From assembly GCF_037975245.1 (NCBI RefSeq), contig NC_092582.1, positions 4,630,001-4,690,000 on the forward strand: a stretch of DNA of 60,000 nt. The letters are read 5' to 3'. Each line of letters starts with the position of its first letter. Position 1 is the stretch's first letter. A program made the position numbers and the translations under genes. This document shows, piece after piece, positions 49,401 to 60,000 of this stretch. The DNA comes from Apostichopus japonicus (taxonomy: Eukaryota; Echinodermata; Holothuroidea; Aspidochirotida; Stichopodidae). Below the pieces are notes generated by a model. That model made no database searches, was not told where the DNA came from, and saw nothing but the letters and a program-made list of their open reading frames with translations.

Positions 49401-52400
49401 GCTTAGTACTAACAACTTGCACCTGGCACTGAGCAGTCTTAATTTTAGAAACTACGCAACAGGACGTTCAATGAAGTTTGATAACGTTATCTTTTGGTTT
49501 CCGTAGATGTAGTAAAGACTATTAATAAGTATGGTAATTCACCGAAGTATATGTGCATACAGCATTGCATTATACTCACAGCATTGCTCAGCACTTGGCT
49601 ATATAATACGATAAGCTTCTTGATACATATCCAGATCTAAACTGTTAAGTTTCATGTAATTCTAAAACTAATTTGATCCTTGTGGAATCAGAAGCCAACT
49701 TGAGACATCCCTCTCTCCCCCCCCCACCCTCCCCCCCCCACAAAAAAAAGAGGTGAAAACTTTCTGCACTGCTTTAGTGCTTTGTTAACCTAATATTTGT
49801 ATCATATATTAATAATGAAACCATGCAGATTGGTTAAGTTTACTTCCAATATTTATCCAGTACTTACAAATAGCAAAATGCTTTTATATGCAGTATGGGC
49901 AAATTACTTTACAAAGTGAAAGTTAAGTGCATAGAATCCAAGTTCTCTATTAGAGAAGATTGTCAAAACCTGCAAACATGACACACCAACTTTGCACACT
50001 AAATATTTGTTTCTGTTTCTGTCTCTTTTTGAGTTTGTTCTCCGCAATTTTATTGCCATCGTTTTTGCACTTATCACTCGATATAGTATTATTGATCTCG
50101 TCATGTAGTAATCACGTAAAATTTTAAGGGAAATCCCCTAACAAGTACACTACAAACTAGAGGTTTATATTTTAAAGTACATCACAAAAAGCTGATTATA
50201 TTTGTGGTGACATAACATAACATTTAGGCCTGCACAGAGGAGCCAACATCATCATTACTAGTTAAGCCTTAAAAGAGCGCTCCACATACAGTATATGGTA
50301 TATTTTAAAGGTGACCCTAATATTGAAAACCAGAATCGCTGTAGAGTCAATACAAGCAATCAAATTTTTCTTGTTTCTTGAACTATACAAGGATGTAAAA
50401 ATTAAACTTCTGTGCTTCAAGTCATCCTTTAAATATTATCTTCCAATGTTTCAAGTTTAAGAGAAACTAAGATAGTTTGTTGGTGCATAGCAGTACATAT
50501 GGTTTCTTTTATTAGTATGCATTTATATAGTTATTTTATATTTCATTGGACCGGGGACACCCTGCTCCATATCACGATATAGATACAATAACGTTTGCGT
50601 TAATTAACAGGCTACCTGTTGCAACTACTGTAAGTAGCTCACATTACCTACTTTTCCAGCCATGCTTGTAGGGCAAATTCTGTAATGTCCAACATTTGTT
50701 AGTTTGAGCATCAGCAAAGCAGCCATATTTTCTAACTTCACAAAGACTTTAGAAAATTGAGAAGATCTAGTTTGCCGGAGGGGCAATATATTTTCGTTGC
50801 CAAAAAACGAGACGAATCCTGATTAATCGTCACACATGCTTACCCTATTCTGTATGACCTTAATTTGCTCAAACCAATCTTTGTTTAACTTTGCTCTCTT
50901 GATCTCTTTTGAGAAGCCCTGACATACAATATCTTCTAACTTCAGACTTCATTTCTGTAACTGAAAATATAAACAGCCTATTAAAAGCACAAGCTGTATA
51001 TACATGTACAGTACTAGTGCTTATAGCTTTCAAGAACAGATACATGCATACTATACAATGTTCAATTGATGAAAACAGTTCATCAAACTTTTTCGGATAT
51101 TGCAGTCATCACATAGAACCTAATCAATTCACTTTAAACGCTGAATTCATATCATACACAATAGATACATACATTATCATGATATATGCACCACAGATCT
51201 ATTGCTCACTTGCAATTAGTTGAGGTGATAAGTACATGTAGAACTGAAATCAATGCTGTTGGACAATTTATAGCACGCTTTCAATTTACACACAATTGCC
51301 GTATATATATTGAATAGATTTGATATGAACAAAATACATTGTCAACCAAATCATACATTGATCAGCAGAACTTGTAGTGGAACAGAGTAGGGAAAATAAT
51401 ATTAACAAATTTTCTTATGAGAACATTTCAAACACGGGATTTCCCAAATTTTCCCCAAATTTGAGGAACACGGCATCAACGACTCCCGATACAATAGGGA
51501 ACTTTAAACTGAAAGAAAAACAGTTGAATGCTCTAAGTACCATTGTATGTCTCTTTAGTTTTTGTTTCTTTTCGTACTTGTCTATTCTTAAATTATTACT
51601 TTGCTTTTTTCGCATATTGCATTTCACACGACCCTGGTTTGGATGGTTTGCAAGGTTTTCCAGCCCACAATATTGGCTGTTTAAAGTCATGCTGTATAGG
51701 CCCCGAATATGCCAGATATTCAAATATGGTCACCTTAGGTCAAAATTCTTATACTGCTTTTGTTACAACCTTTCGCAGAAAGTTTCTTCACTAGGACATT
51801 CAGTCATCTTGTGTGTTCTTTAAAAATGTCTGAGAACAATTTGGAGAGTAAAGACCTCTAAGAAAGTAAATTTTAAAAACTTGGCAATTACAGCATGCTA
51901 TAATTTGGGGCCTATACTGACTACTTTTAAATAGTTGGGCCACTACTCAAAAGAAACAACAAACCATTTCAACCCTGGCTCAAATTCTTTGATGACTTTT
52001 CATGCTTTATTAAGTCACAAAATGCCCTTTCCAGATCCTGACAATTGAGATATTCGATCAGGAATTCCTAATCACTGTAAACAGAAAGTTGCTTTAAAAC
52101 CCCCATTATGTAGTCAGTCTCGACGACAGTCTAAACGATCTTTTTCAGTTCTATTGTGTAGTAAATAATTAACACAATCATGATGATAATCGAGATGAAA
52201 CTATTAGTCGGATGCATGTTTCATCTCTACCATTGTAAGCAACAACAAAGAATAAGACACCTTTTGTTTGGCTTGAATTGTTGTGGCCTTTAAAATAATT
52301 AGTAATTAATAATTAGTAAATTTAATTGTTCTCCATGAATACACAATTTTACATATAATATATCTGTGAAAAGCATGAAACTACAACGTTGCTGGTTTTT

Positions 52401-55400
52401 GAATGTGGGACGAAAAATCAATCTAAGAGACACAAAACTACTATGGATTAAAATTTACACAGCTGTTGATTATATATTTATATGTTTACTTAAGGTTGAA
52501 ACTAATACGTTGGTATTTAAATGATGACATTTTCATATGAGTATTTTTCATACAGATGTAGTCTACAGTATATATATAAAAGACATGTGGAAGGGAGGGA
52601 TGGGAGCTTTAAATTTTATGATTTATCTCTCAGAAATATGGAAATTTACTATACAATTCAGGAAAAATAAATTGTAGGGCAGGTCTTCTTTGCTGATTAC
52701 ACTTGTAAGTTAAATAGTAGTACACTCACGTTAACATTGAAAAGATACTGCCAATCTACATCTACTGTCCAAAGACAAGTTCAACTTTATTATAGCCCAA
52801 AAGGACAATTGCATGTTTGCAATAAAAATATAAAAACATTTAGAATGCATAAAAAAATAAGGTATTGTAACGCTAACTCAGTCTAAGATTCTGGGGCGTC
52901 CAAATATTCCCTGCTGAGGACTGGTGGTGGTATGGAAACAAATGCGGCTTGGATGGCTGTATGTTAGTAACGACGAGCCTTACATCTCGCTATTACATGC
53001 AAAAGATATAACACATAAATAAATGAGTAAAGAACAAGCGCTGTGTAGATTTCGCAATCTATTACTATAACCAGCCACGGTACAAACAATACATCGGCAC
53101 GAAGCCCTCAATAATAGGTAGAAAACATGCACTTAACGATAATGGTCACAAACGAGGTCTCAATACCGAAGTAGAGTCCTATAACGATACGTACAAAAGT
53201 GTATAAAAGACGAATACAAGACAGATACAAGTACGACCACAATGGTCGGAGCCAGGGCTACTACCGAACCGAACGATTCAGATCGGGAGCGAAGACTGGT
53301 CACAAGTCGTGAGGTCTGCTTCAGCTGAGCTGGTGAGCAGACATCACGTGACCTGTAATTATTACGTAATGTAGCCTACGACAAATAGAGGGCGACATAT
53401 ATGATGACCAATGGCATCACAGTATTATACATATGATGGGATGAAAAGACAAGTTAAGAAACAGAGAAATTAAAGTAGAACCGTAAAATACCAGAAAGGG
53501 ATTAAAGAAATTGTTATAAAGTTTAATACAATGAGGGATGAACAACGATTTGTAGCAGCATATGGTAATCTAATCCGTCCACTACGAAGGATTATTGCAA
53601 TATTAAAATCTACATAACAGGGATGGTTGTTATCATCAAGAATGGTGTCAAGCTTCTAGCCTCAAGATAATGTTGAAATGATGAGTCCATCGTAGGCTGA
53701 CTATCCCCTAAAATACGACTAGTTTGTCAAATAATGGAATCAACTTGTTTTTTTTAATGTACAGTCCCCATTCCCACCCCAAGATAAAATTCAACACAGC
53801 CACACACTGAAAATCACAGAATTATTTAAAATAGTAAGGATGCGGCTATTGATATTGTTTAATTTAAGGAGACAATGCAATCTCGGGTTGATCCTTTTAT
53901 CAATGTGGTCATGCCAAGCAAGCTAATCATCTATTACTACACCAAGAGTGAGACACGTTCCACAACGATGTCTTTAATGATTACCTCCGTGGCTTCGAGT
54001 GTGACTTTCCTAAAATCAAATACCATCTCACTTGCCTTGAACTTTATGTTCAGTTCAAGAAAAGTTCTGATCACAAAGTGTGAGAGTACAGTATTTCAAG
54101 GCAATATAAGATGGCATTTTCTGTATTTACTTAAAGGTATTGAAGACCGCGCTCTGAAAAAGTTAACTTTCCGTTACTTGCAAATGACGTTTCTTCTTGT
54201 CGCTACAAAATGCAGACAGTAATGAAACGTGATACCTTGTTATCTTGCTGTTTGGATAAATCTTGATCTGCTTTTGAGGTTACAGAACAGTCCCCACAAA
54301 ACATGTAACTGCTGACCATCTCAGTTATTTCATCATTATCAGTAGTCGATCTAATGAACATATCCCAATCCGTATCCCATATCCCAAGTTAACAAAGACA
54401 AAACATATATTTAAATTTAAATAAACCCCTGTTTATCCTAACCAGTTCCTCATGCAGGGTGCTTCTCATCTTGAAGATTACCTCAATGCAACTAAGACAC
54501 TGTCATCCTAGACACATATAGACACATATATTTCTGTTGAAACATGTATGTGTCCATTCAGTACAGTATAGTATCATAATACCGTGTCTCCTGTGTCCTA
54601 AGAAAAGCAAATAAATTCAATACAACTAACTCTTACTGGGAAATTTCAAACCCAGGTAAATCCAGTGACCCAATTGCCATGTACATACATATTGTCTCAT
54701 AACTTACTGTACAAAGGTTTAAGAAGTTTGTTGAACTCACTGCAGGTTGAGTTACATAATTTTCATCATTGGATTTGCAATGTTCCTTCACCATACACAT
54801 GCAGTTAGGCTAGATGTAATTACACCAAGAACTCAGTAGCTGTTCCGGGAAAGCTGCAAATTGTGCTTCGGGTTACAACTACTACGACACCATTGTGACA
54901 TATACAACATGGATGTTGAGTATCGCTACGTGACTAACGACGAATCCAGGGCCTTTGGAGCAACAAGTAATTTGGTCTGTTGTCTCTGTCATGAGTTATT
55001 TTACCTCTTGGTCAAATACAAACATTTTGTCCAAATGCAATACAGAGCAAAATTTTAAATGGTAGTCTGGTCATCTGAGATGACCAAATTTCTGTTCAGA
55101 CAACCAAAATTAGCTTCCACAATGAGCTATAAACTGGTTAGCCACAGGACGACTTGAAAGTGTAAATTAATTTGTCGTTCTGTTTCTTCCACATGTGGCT
55201 GCTTAGCATCATAAACTTGCCATTTTGGCCGAGAATTATTATTATAATTATGGATATCCCTGTGGCTGTACATATCATATAATGGAGATTAGGTTTAAAT
55301 TATCAGATAAACCAGGAGAGTGAAATGATTATCAGTACAGTATGAACCGTACCACTTCTAACCAATAAATAATGAATACCCTGGAAAATTACAGGAGATG

Positions 55401-58400
55401 AGCTGTAGGTACACCAGTGTAGGTGTAGTTACACCAGTAGGTGTAGATAGGTGTAGATACACCAGGTACACTGTAGGTACACCAGTAAAAAGTGAGATGA
55501 CAGAAAATACTTAGATTTAGAGATAATTTACAATATATGAGGCATACATACTGTACATACACAAAATGAATTTCCTGAGGTAGGTTTCTCTGAAATCTGC
55601 TGTCAGATGACACCTAAAATTTCACAGTTTTTCAATTTCCTATAAAATGAAAGTGCTTAAAACACATGTTGGCTTAAAATCACGTTCTCACTGGCATTTA
55701 TAAAATTCCTGGATCAAAACACTGATCAGGTACTATACAGAAAAGTATAGAGCAGAGCTAATAAAAAATAAATAAATTTCGGTATTACATGGGGCTTATG
55801 TTAGGTATCATGCCAATTCCATGAAAGACATGTTAGCCAACTTATCATGTGTTTATGTTCTCATTGTATATACTGGCAGAAAAATACATACAGTGCCTTT
55901 TAATATTCTTCTATCAAACTCCACTATTCCTGTTCCCTACCCCCTTCCCTTAATCCTCTCTTTGTCATTCGACCGTTTATCTTCAAAATCCACTGACGTT
56001 CATAAATAGCCCAGAATTTGAGACCTGGATTGAACTAAATCTGCTTATAAATATAGATTGAGGAAAGTACAATGATGCTTGTATGGATATTATGTACAGT
56101 CTGCCCTGTACATTTCCTGTACACTTACAGTCTCATATTACAGGAAGAGCATGAAAATGCCCAGGTTGAAAAGTTAAGTGACTTTCATCTTTCCAGTCTG
56201 CCATTGAAAATCCTTTCTTGACGTTACAATAAGCTATATATAACCAAAAGAGTCAATGTCAACTCAACCCTAAGTACACAAAAACTAATGCATTTATAAT
56301 GTGCACCAGAGGATTAGAATATTCATGTTTAAAAGATTTTATGACATGTAGAAGTAAATGAAGGACATTTAATTGACTAACTTTGCCTCAATATATAAAC
56401 GACATGTGTGTCAGGTTATTAAGGTTGCAAAGAATCCACATTCTCAGGTTGGACTATCATTCTTAAATACACTTCCAAAATTCCAAAAGAGTCAATGTCA
56501 ACTCAACGCTTAGCACAAATTAACTACAGACTAAATGATGCATTTATAATGTGCACCAGAGGATTATAATTTTCATGTTTATGAAGGTCATTTAATTGAC
56601 TAAATTTACCTAAATATATTAACGACATGTGTGTCAGGTTATTAAGCTTGTAATGAATCCATATTCTCAGGTTGGACTATCCTTCATCTGAAATACACTT
56701 CCAAAAGAGTCAATGTCAACTTAACGCTCAGCACAAAATAACTGCAGACTAAATGCATTTATTATGTGCATCAGAGGATTAGAATATTCATGTTTAAAAG
56801 ATTTTATGACATGTAAAAGTACATGAAGGACATTTAATTGACAAAATTTGCCTAAATATATTAACGACATGTATGTCAGGTTATTAAGCTTGTAATGAAT
56901 CCATATTCTCAGGTTGTACTATCCTTCATCCGAAATACACTTCCAAAAGAGTCAATGTCAACTCAACGCTCAGCACAAAATAACTGAAGACTAAATGCAT
57001 TTATATTTGTGCACCAGAGGATTGGAATATTCATGTTAAAAGAACTTATGACATGTAGAAGTACATGAAGGACATTTAATTGACAAAATTTGACTCAATA
57101 TATTAACGACATGTGTGTCAGGTTATTAAGCTTGCAATGAATCCACATTCTCAGGTTGGACTATCCTACTTCTGAAATACACTTCCAAAGAAAGGAATAC
57201 ATCTCTCCATATATACCATTTATAAATGCAGATTAACAGTTACAACTATATTCTAATGAATTGTAATTTTGTAAAAAACTGTTTCCTTGCATTGATAACT
57301 ATACTGTAATCCTAGTTTAATTTAAATTAATTACATAACCTAGTTATGCTTGATAGTAAATTTTCATATGCAATGTGGGATCCAAGCAGACAGAACTGTA
57401 CATATATGATGAGAAATATATTCTATTGGTACTACAGTGTTTAAATTAATTGTAATACTGTCAGTCCTAATTACTGCAACATTGGTAGTATGACATTATA
57501 AATTATATAAAGCTTTTAATGAAAGATACTTCAGCACTGGGATGATAAACATTGACCTTGATCCTCGAAGGTATGTCTTCCTAGACTTCATTTCATTTCA
57601 TTTCATCAATAATACTGCAGACGTTGAGCTCACAGATGAGCACAGAGTGTTAGCCTAGTCTGTTGAAATTTCTGAAACTATAATTTACACCAGATACTGT
57701 ACAATTAGTCTCATATTTCTCTTATTGTTGAAAGGGAGGGAGAAGGGTTTTTTATGCATATTTTCTCACTAAGTTTGACAGATACATAGTATTTGAGTAG
57801 AATATTCATCCATTTAGAAGCCAAAAGGTAACTCTACTGTACATCATCTTGGGTGGAACAAACTAGTCTTCAAAGCTGCACATTCACATAAAGTGTAGAA
57901 TGTTCATTAATTTGGTTTTGCTGTAGTATGAAGTTGGAAGAACACATGGGAATAACTGATCCCCTATCTGTTAACAAAATGCTGCATGCATGTAGTGCAA
58001 AGTGCCACTTAAGTGTTAAGATGTATATAACAGTTGGTGTACATAGGAACCACATGTTTTATAGGAGACAAAGTTCAGAGGCTTCAAAAACTGCTACATG
58101 AGAATTTGAGCTCTTAATTATATTCTCAATACATGCATCAAAATCTTATCTCGATTCTCATCATATATGATACAGTATGATAGCACAATAGGTCTCAATG
58201 TGCAATTTCTACATTGTACTGCTGGAATTATTTTCAAACTGTCAAACACATGTATACAAACTTAGTGTACAACAGTACAAGAAAACACATTCTGGGGAGA
58301 AAATGCTGTGACGTACTACCCAGGGAATAATTTAGTCTTCAAAGTATTGTGTACAGCTAGTAGCACTATTGAAGGCTTTAAATTTTTCTCTTATAAAATA

Positions 58401-60000
58401 CTACGGTTCAAGTGTAAAGAGAAAATTTGCAATACATCTTGGACTTGTATGTACATAGCAATTTGACCAATTTGCGATGTGATATTGGATAAATTATTCC
58501 CTGGGCCCTTCCTAATTCCGTACATGTTTGGTTGCCTATTAAACCGATTTAAGTGAAAGATTTAAGAAATATAAAACAAAGTGGGTGAAATAGAGCACAA
58601 TGGTCCAGTTCCCATCTTCTTACTGTACAAGCTAATTGTTTTGTTGTCGAGAAATCAAGTATATATATAGCAGTTTATTTAATGGATGAGTACAATGCAC
58701 AATAATCTTTGATGTGATACATGGACTAGAAATCAATAACACTCTTCCTATTGATTTCATCTTCAGAACAGAAATTATGACAGACTTGACCTTGTAAACT
58801 TATTCATTTATGTGACATGTCAATTTTTTTATATGTTTGTATACTGATTTATTTTATTTATGCTTTTTATTTCTTGTTTATGTTCATTATATATAGCAAC
58901 TTTATATGTGGAGTTAATATCTATGTGCTGTAGAAATATTCGGAATCTGAATGGGTTAAAATCCTACTTGAGGACATAAACGCCAACCGAGCGCTACAAA
59001 GTGTGAGTCAGAGTTATAAGTTATTAGATAACAAAACAAGAGTTAGTTACAAGCTATTCACAGAGAACACTTTTGTTTGATTGGCAACCTACTTTATTAA
59101 GCACTACAAACGAATGTGGGATATGCTTGCCTCCATTAAATCTTCTGGATCAGGCTGTAACGTTAGTCTATCAATTGCTGATATTACATAGGCTGATATT
59201 AAATAATTGATTAGGTATTGCAGTTAGGCTATGTCTGTAAGTGTAACTGTAGACCTAGGCTGACCCTCTAAGATAACATGACTAAAATACACCTACTGTA
59301 AGCCTAAAGGGGTAGTAAAGCATACTAGCCTCGGTCTCAGGTACTGTAGGTGACTCAACATGAGCCTTGGTCTTAGTTAATTTGTTCAGTAAATTAAATA
59401 TACTATAGAGTAGGCCTAATTTAATCGTTAAACTAACCCTCATGCCACAAAGGACCATATGCCTAAGTGTACCTAAGGGGAGTAAGGGTAAGGCTATGGT
59501 CCCTGACCTCTTAGACAAGTCTAAATTTAGTGCCAAATATGCCATGGACTAAATTACTTAGACTAGACTTACCTAGCATACTTTTGTACCAAATATCTCC
59601 CTTTTTCAAATCCATTGATCTGCCTACGGAAAACCATCCGTTGGGGTAGACTGGTGGAAGATTGCCGGGCCTTCGTCTTCTCATCATTTCGTTGGCTATC
59701 TCCATTTTGCTACGGCCGTCATCCATAATGTATCCCATGTCACCGGCTTTTCTCTCGACATGAAGCGGTTCAAACATCACGCGCATAATGCGTATCGAAC
59801 AATAAATAATCAATGGCCATACTATGAGAGAAAACAGCGTCACTTGTGATACAAAAAACCTAGCAGTTTCGACAGGATTTTCAAGCATGTCAAGAAGAGA
59901 TTGCATGAACGGATTATCTGTTTCGCGAATTCTATCCCGGATCAGTTGAGGTGATGAGTTCCCGAACGCGACAGCTATAATAACCGCCACTAAAACCCCG
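31313..60000 (-). CDS. nvd: Cholesterol 7-desaturase (Neverland/DAF-36 Rieske oxygenase), N terminus beyond right edge
   Basis: Joined exons, 5' to 3': 60000-59573, 43917-43729, 42694-42516, 40689-40595, 36873-36726, 34714-34538, 31477-31313. Seven exons with GT-AG borders and matching phases give about 459 residues and the true stop. Order: N-terminal membrane segment ([16 protein letters not shown]), lead-in [17 protein letters not shown], Rieske domain with CPH-x17-CPFH, then non-haem iron motif [16 protein letters not shown] (the E-x3-D-x2-H-x4-H pattern of this family), catalytic domain and family C terminus ([31 protein letters not shown]). The family converts cholesterol to 7-dehydrocholesterol in the endoplasmic reticulum, the first step of ecdysteroid/dafachronic acid synthesis in ecdysozoans. 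It is also known from sea urchin and other non-moulting animals. All catalytic motifs are intact. The frame is open to the edge, so the start codon may lie outside. Confidence 0.95.
31687..32160. repeat. G-rich minisatellite, about 75-bp unit, six copies
   Basis: Units start near 31687, 31763, 31846, 31921, 31990 and 32086 with TTGTAGAGGGGAATAGGA, then TGGGCATACAAATTAAAAGT and G runs up to 13. It lies in the last nvd intron, 210 bp upstream of the final exon. Confidence 0.9.
33744..34109 (+). mobile_element. MITE family A, copy A3
   Basis: A 366-bp near-complete copy from TTAAAGGCATTGAAGACTCG to CTTCACACCCTTTAA. The ends are imperfect inverted repeats (AAGACTCG against CGAGTCTT). It lies in the last nvd intron. 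Confidence 0.88.
34538..34714 (-). CDS. nvd: nvd exon: catalytic domain, [12 protein letters not shown]
   Basis: Acceptor GGATACAG, donor CAG|GTAAGT; 59 codons, phase 0. Contains VGPGLVYLH and the TPLEPLLQ segment typical of the family. Confidence 0.93.
35095..35395. repeat. 75-bp tandem repeat, four copies
   Basis: Units start at 35095, 35171, 35246 and 35321 with GATCAACACTTTATCAGACA, then AACATTGAC and TTTAACAATTTGTTTTTGTG. Confidence 0.9.
35619..36248. mobile_element. MITE family B, copy B1, carrying a nested insertion
   Basis: Left part (TTAAAGGTATGCTG ... GGCAATTA) and right end (TATAATTGGGGCCTATATTGG ... CTTTAA) match copy B3 at 51681-51930. About 380 extra bp, including the palindrome at 36051-36215, separate them. 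Confidence 0.8.
36051..36215. mobile_element. Snap-back palindrome inside MITE B1
   Basis: Arms AAATAATGAATGGTT and AACCATTCATTATTT, then GCAATAGTGCAAATAT and ATATTTGCACTATTGC, and TTGAAAGATG and CATCTTTCAA, close on a centre CAACGAGGCGCAGCCGAGTTG near 36135. A foldback end of a small DNA element is likely. Confidence 0.8.
36726..36873 (-). CDS. nvd: nvd exon: catalytic domain middle
   Basis: Acceptor TATACACAG, donor CAG|GTAATA, phase 2 to 0. Encodes [14 protein letters not shown] and the following beta-rich stretch. Confidence 0.92.
37426..37878. mobile_element. Non-autonomous hAT element, 453 bp
   Basis: Inverted ends CAAGGGCGGCGGAA and TTCCGCCGCCCTTG are flanked by an exact 8-bp duplication CTTCCTTC at 37418-37425 and 37879-37886. 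Subterminal G-rich and C-rich blocks mirror each other. No transposase frame. It lies in the nvd intron between 36874 and 40594. Confidence 0.92.
37887..38345. repeat. Degenerate pyrimidine-rich tandem repeat, about 60-bp unit
   Basis: Recurring TTCATCAATCAACCCCT, CCCTTTCCCACC and AACTGAATAATCACTCCCCTC over 460 bp, directly against the right end of the hAT element. Confidence 0.75.
38431..38462. repeat. TA dinucleotide microsatellite
   Basis: About 30 bp of alternating TA with one interruption. Confidence 0.85.
40595..40689 (-). CDS. nvd: nvd exon: non-haem iron motif
   Basis: Acceptor GCTTGACAG, donor GAGG|GTAAGG, phase 0 to 2. Encodes [18 protein letters not shown], including the Asp and two His expected to bind the catalytic iron. 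Confidence 0.94.
41750..42062 (-). repeat. Dispersed repeat C, copy 2
   Basis: The reverse complement shares blocks in order with 826-1090 (see there). It lies in the nvd intron before the iron-motif exon. Confidence 0.65.
42516..42694 (-). CDS. nvd: nvd exon: start of catalytic domain
   Basis: Acceptor GATTTTGCAG, donor GAG|GTAGGG, phase 1 to 0. Contains [18 protein letters not shown], the family's W-H-AEG-P-W-PP block. Confidence 0.95.
43729..43917 (-). CDS. nvd: nvd exon: Rieske [2Fe-2S] domain
   Basis: Acceptor CATGTTACAG, donor AAAA|GTAAGT, phase 1 to 1. Encodes both ligand pairs (AYCPHMGAN and [10 protein letters not shown]) in one exon. Confidence 0.96.
44628..44885 (+). repeat. Dispersed repeat E, copy 2
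   Basis: About 258 bp matching 19427-19705, diverged by small indels. Confidence 0.8.
45418..45583. repeat. Two-copy direct repeat
   Basis: GGTTAAACTTTGAATAATAT at about 45420 and GGTTAAACTTTAATACTAT at about 45534, each leading to AAAACCCAGTGAAAATGC. Confidence 0.75.
46270..46632 (-). mobile_element. MITE family A, copy A4
   Basis: A full 363-bp copy in reverse orientation relative to A1 and A3. Both ends read TTAAAGGCATTGAAGACT inward, so its terminal inverted repeat is the best preserved in the window. Confidence 0.88.
48237..48490 (+). mobile_element. MITE family B, copy B2 (diverged)
   Basis: Starts TTAAAGGTCATTGGTATAAC, shares ATATGCTAGATACTCAAA near the left end and CATGCTATCATTTGGGGCC near the right end with B1 and B3; the middle differs. 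Confidence 0.65.
51681..51930 (+). mobile_element. MITE family B, copy B3 (uninterrupted)
   Basis: A 250-bp copy from TTAAAGTCATGCTG to CTACTTTTAA. The 148-codon open frame at 51377-51823 runs into it and is not supported as a gene. Confidence 0.8.
52112..52290. mobile_element. Snap-back family D, copy 2
   Basis: Contains GAGATGAAAC and GTTTCATCTC as inverted arms around ATTAGTCGGATGCAT, plus CAACAAAGAATAAGACAC, matching the core of 18545-18721. Confidence 0.6.
52775..53395. other. GC-richer segment, possible solo LTR or old element
   Basis: Base composition differs from the flanks, and the segment is bounded by TGTCCAAAGAC and GGGCGACA. On the minus strand AATAAAG lies near the end. No matching 5-bp target duplication was found, so the LTR reading is only a guess. 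Confidence 0.3.
54131..54246 (+). mobile_element. MITE family A, truncated copy A5
   Basis: First 116 bp of family A (TTAAAGGTATTGAAGACC ... CGTGATACCTTGTTATCT), ending abruptly. Confidence 0.82.
55395..55490. repeat. GTAGGTACACCAGT short tandem repeat
   Basis: Interleaved GTAGGTACACCAGT, GTAGTTACACCAGT and AGGTGTAGATA units; partly self-complementary. Confidence 0.8.
56244..57187. repeat. About 240-bp tandem repeat, four copies
   Basis: Units start at 56244, 56483, 56701 and 56943 with CCAAAAGAGTCAATGTCAAC. They run through GTGCACCAGAGGATTAGAAT, GACATTTAATTGAC, AACGACATGTGTGTCAGG and ATTCTCAGGTTGGACTATC. The second copy has a deletion of about 22 bp. Similarity between units is high, so array length probably varies. 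Confidence 0.93.
59573..60000 (-). CDS. nvd: nvd exon: membrane segment and lead-in to Rieske domain (partial)
   Basis: Open from the window edge to donor GCTAG|GTAAGT (phase 1). The frame reads [16 protein letters not shown] at the edge, with the first in-frame ATG at the Met of NPFMQSLLD. Ends DIWYKSML(G), which joins [14 protein letters not shown] in the next exon. Confidence 0.9.

Larger units (their letters stand above)
43918..59572 (-). other. 15.6-kb nvd intron; repeats only
   Basis: The donor at 59572 and acceptor at 43918 join in phase and restore family homology directly, so no coding exon is expected between. I see MITEs, repeat E and D copies, tandem repeats and a GC-richer segment at 52770-53400, but no nested gene. 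Confidence 0.75.

Noticed and set aside
51377-51823. 148-codon plus-strand open frame
   Set aside because: Its 3' third lies in MITE B3, and the rest is low-complexity Phe/Cys/Leu-rich translation; likely chance.
1-60000. CRISPR arrays, bacterial operons, phage or plasmid features
   Set aside because: Spliced genes with GT-AG introns and eukaryotic repeats show that this is animal nuclear DNA; the tandem repeats lack CRISPR repeat-spacer structure.

Overview
The window is animal nuclear DNA: AT-rich, intron-rich, full of short dispersed repeats, with GT-AG introns and almost no long open frames. Two genes are recognised by protein family, and the repeat types and gene content suit a marine invertebrate deuterostome, most likely an echinoderm. 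That placement is inference. All exon joins were read by eye from splice motifs, frame phase and family similarity.

Left part (1-12,899, minus strand, running off the left edge): a homologue of the RNA-surveillance endoribonuclease SWT1. Thirteen coding exons with matching phases give about 746 residues. They are an N-terminal WW domain, a long charged low-complexity region with SPRGRGR repeats, a complete PIN nuclease domain split over six exons (one only 24 nt long), and the start of the helical C-terminal region. A donor-like site at 15,121 may end a 5' untranslated exon. The introns hold a 28-bp tandem repeat, TTAA-ended MITEs, a tRNA-derived SINE with a 30-bp target duplication and a 912-bp non-autonomous hAT element.

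Middle (18,172-23,651, plus strand): a four-exon gene, every intron in phase 0, for a 240-residue secreted, helix-rich, lysine-rich protein. It carries three diverged copies of one motif. I do not recognise the family. It is the best candidate in the window for something undescribed.

Right part (31,313-60,000, minus strand, running off the right edge): a Neverland/DAF-36-type Rieske oxygenase (cholesterol 7-desaturase). Seven exons encode the membrane segment, the Rieske [2Fe-2S] site, the non-haem iron motif and the complete C terminus. Its first visible intron is 15.6 kb. This gene and the secreted-protein gene converge on a 7.5-kb AT-rich spacer in which I see no gene.

The three genes show no sign of working together. 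The rest is intronic and intergenic sequence dominated by mobile-element remnants and tandem repeats: two hAT MITEs with intact 8-bp target duplications, at least two TTAA-ended MITE families, snap-back palindromes, and several minisatellites of 14 to 240 bp period.
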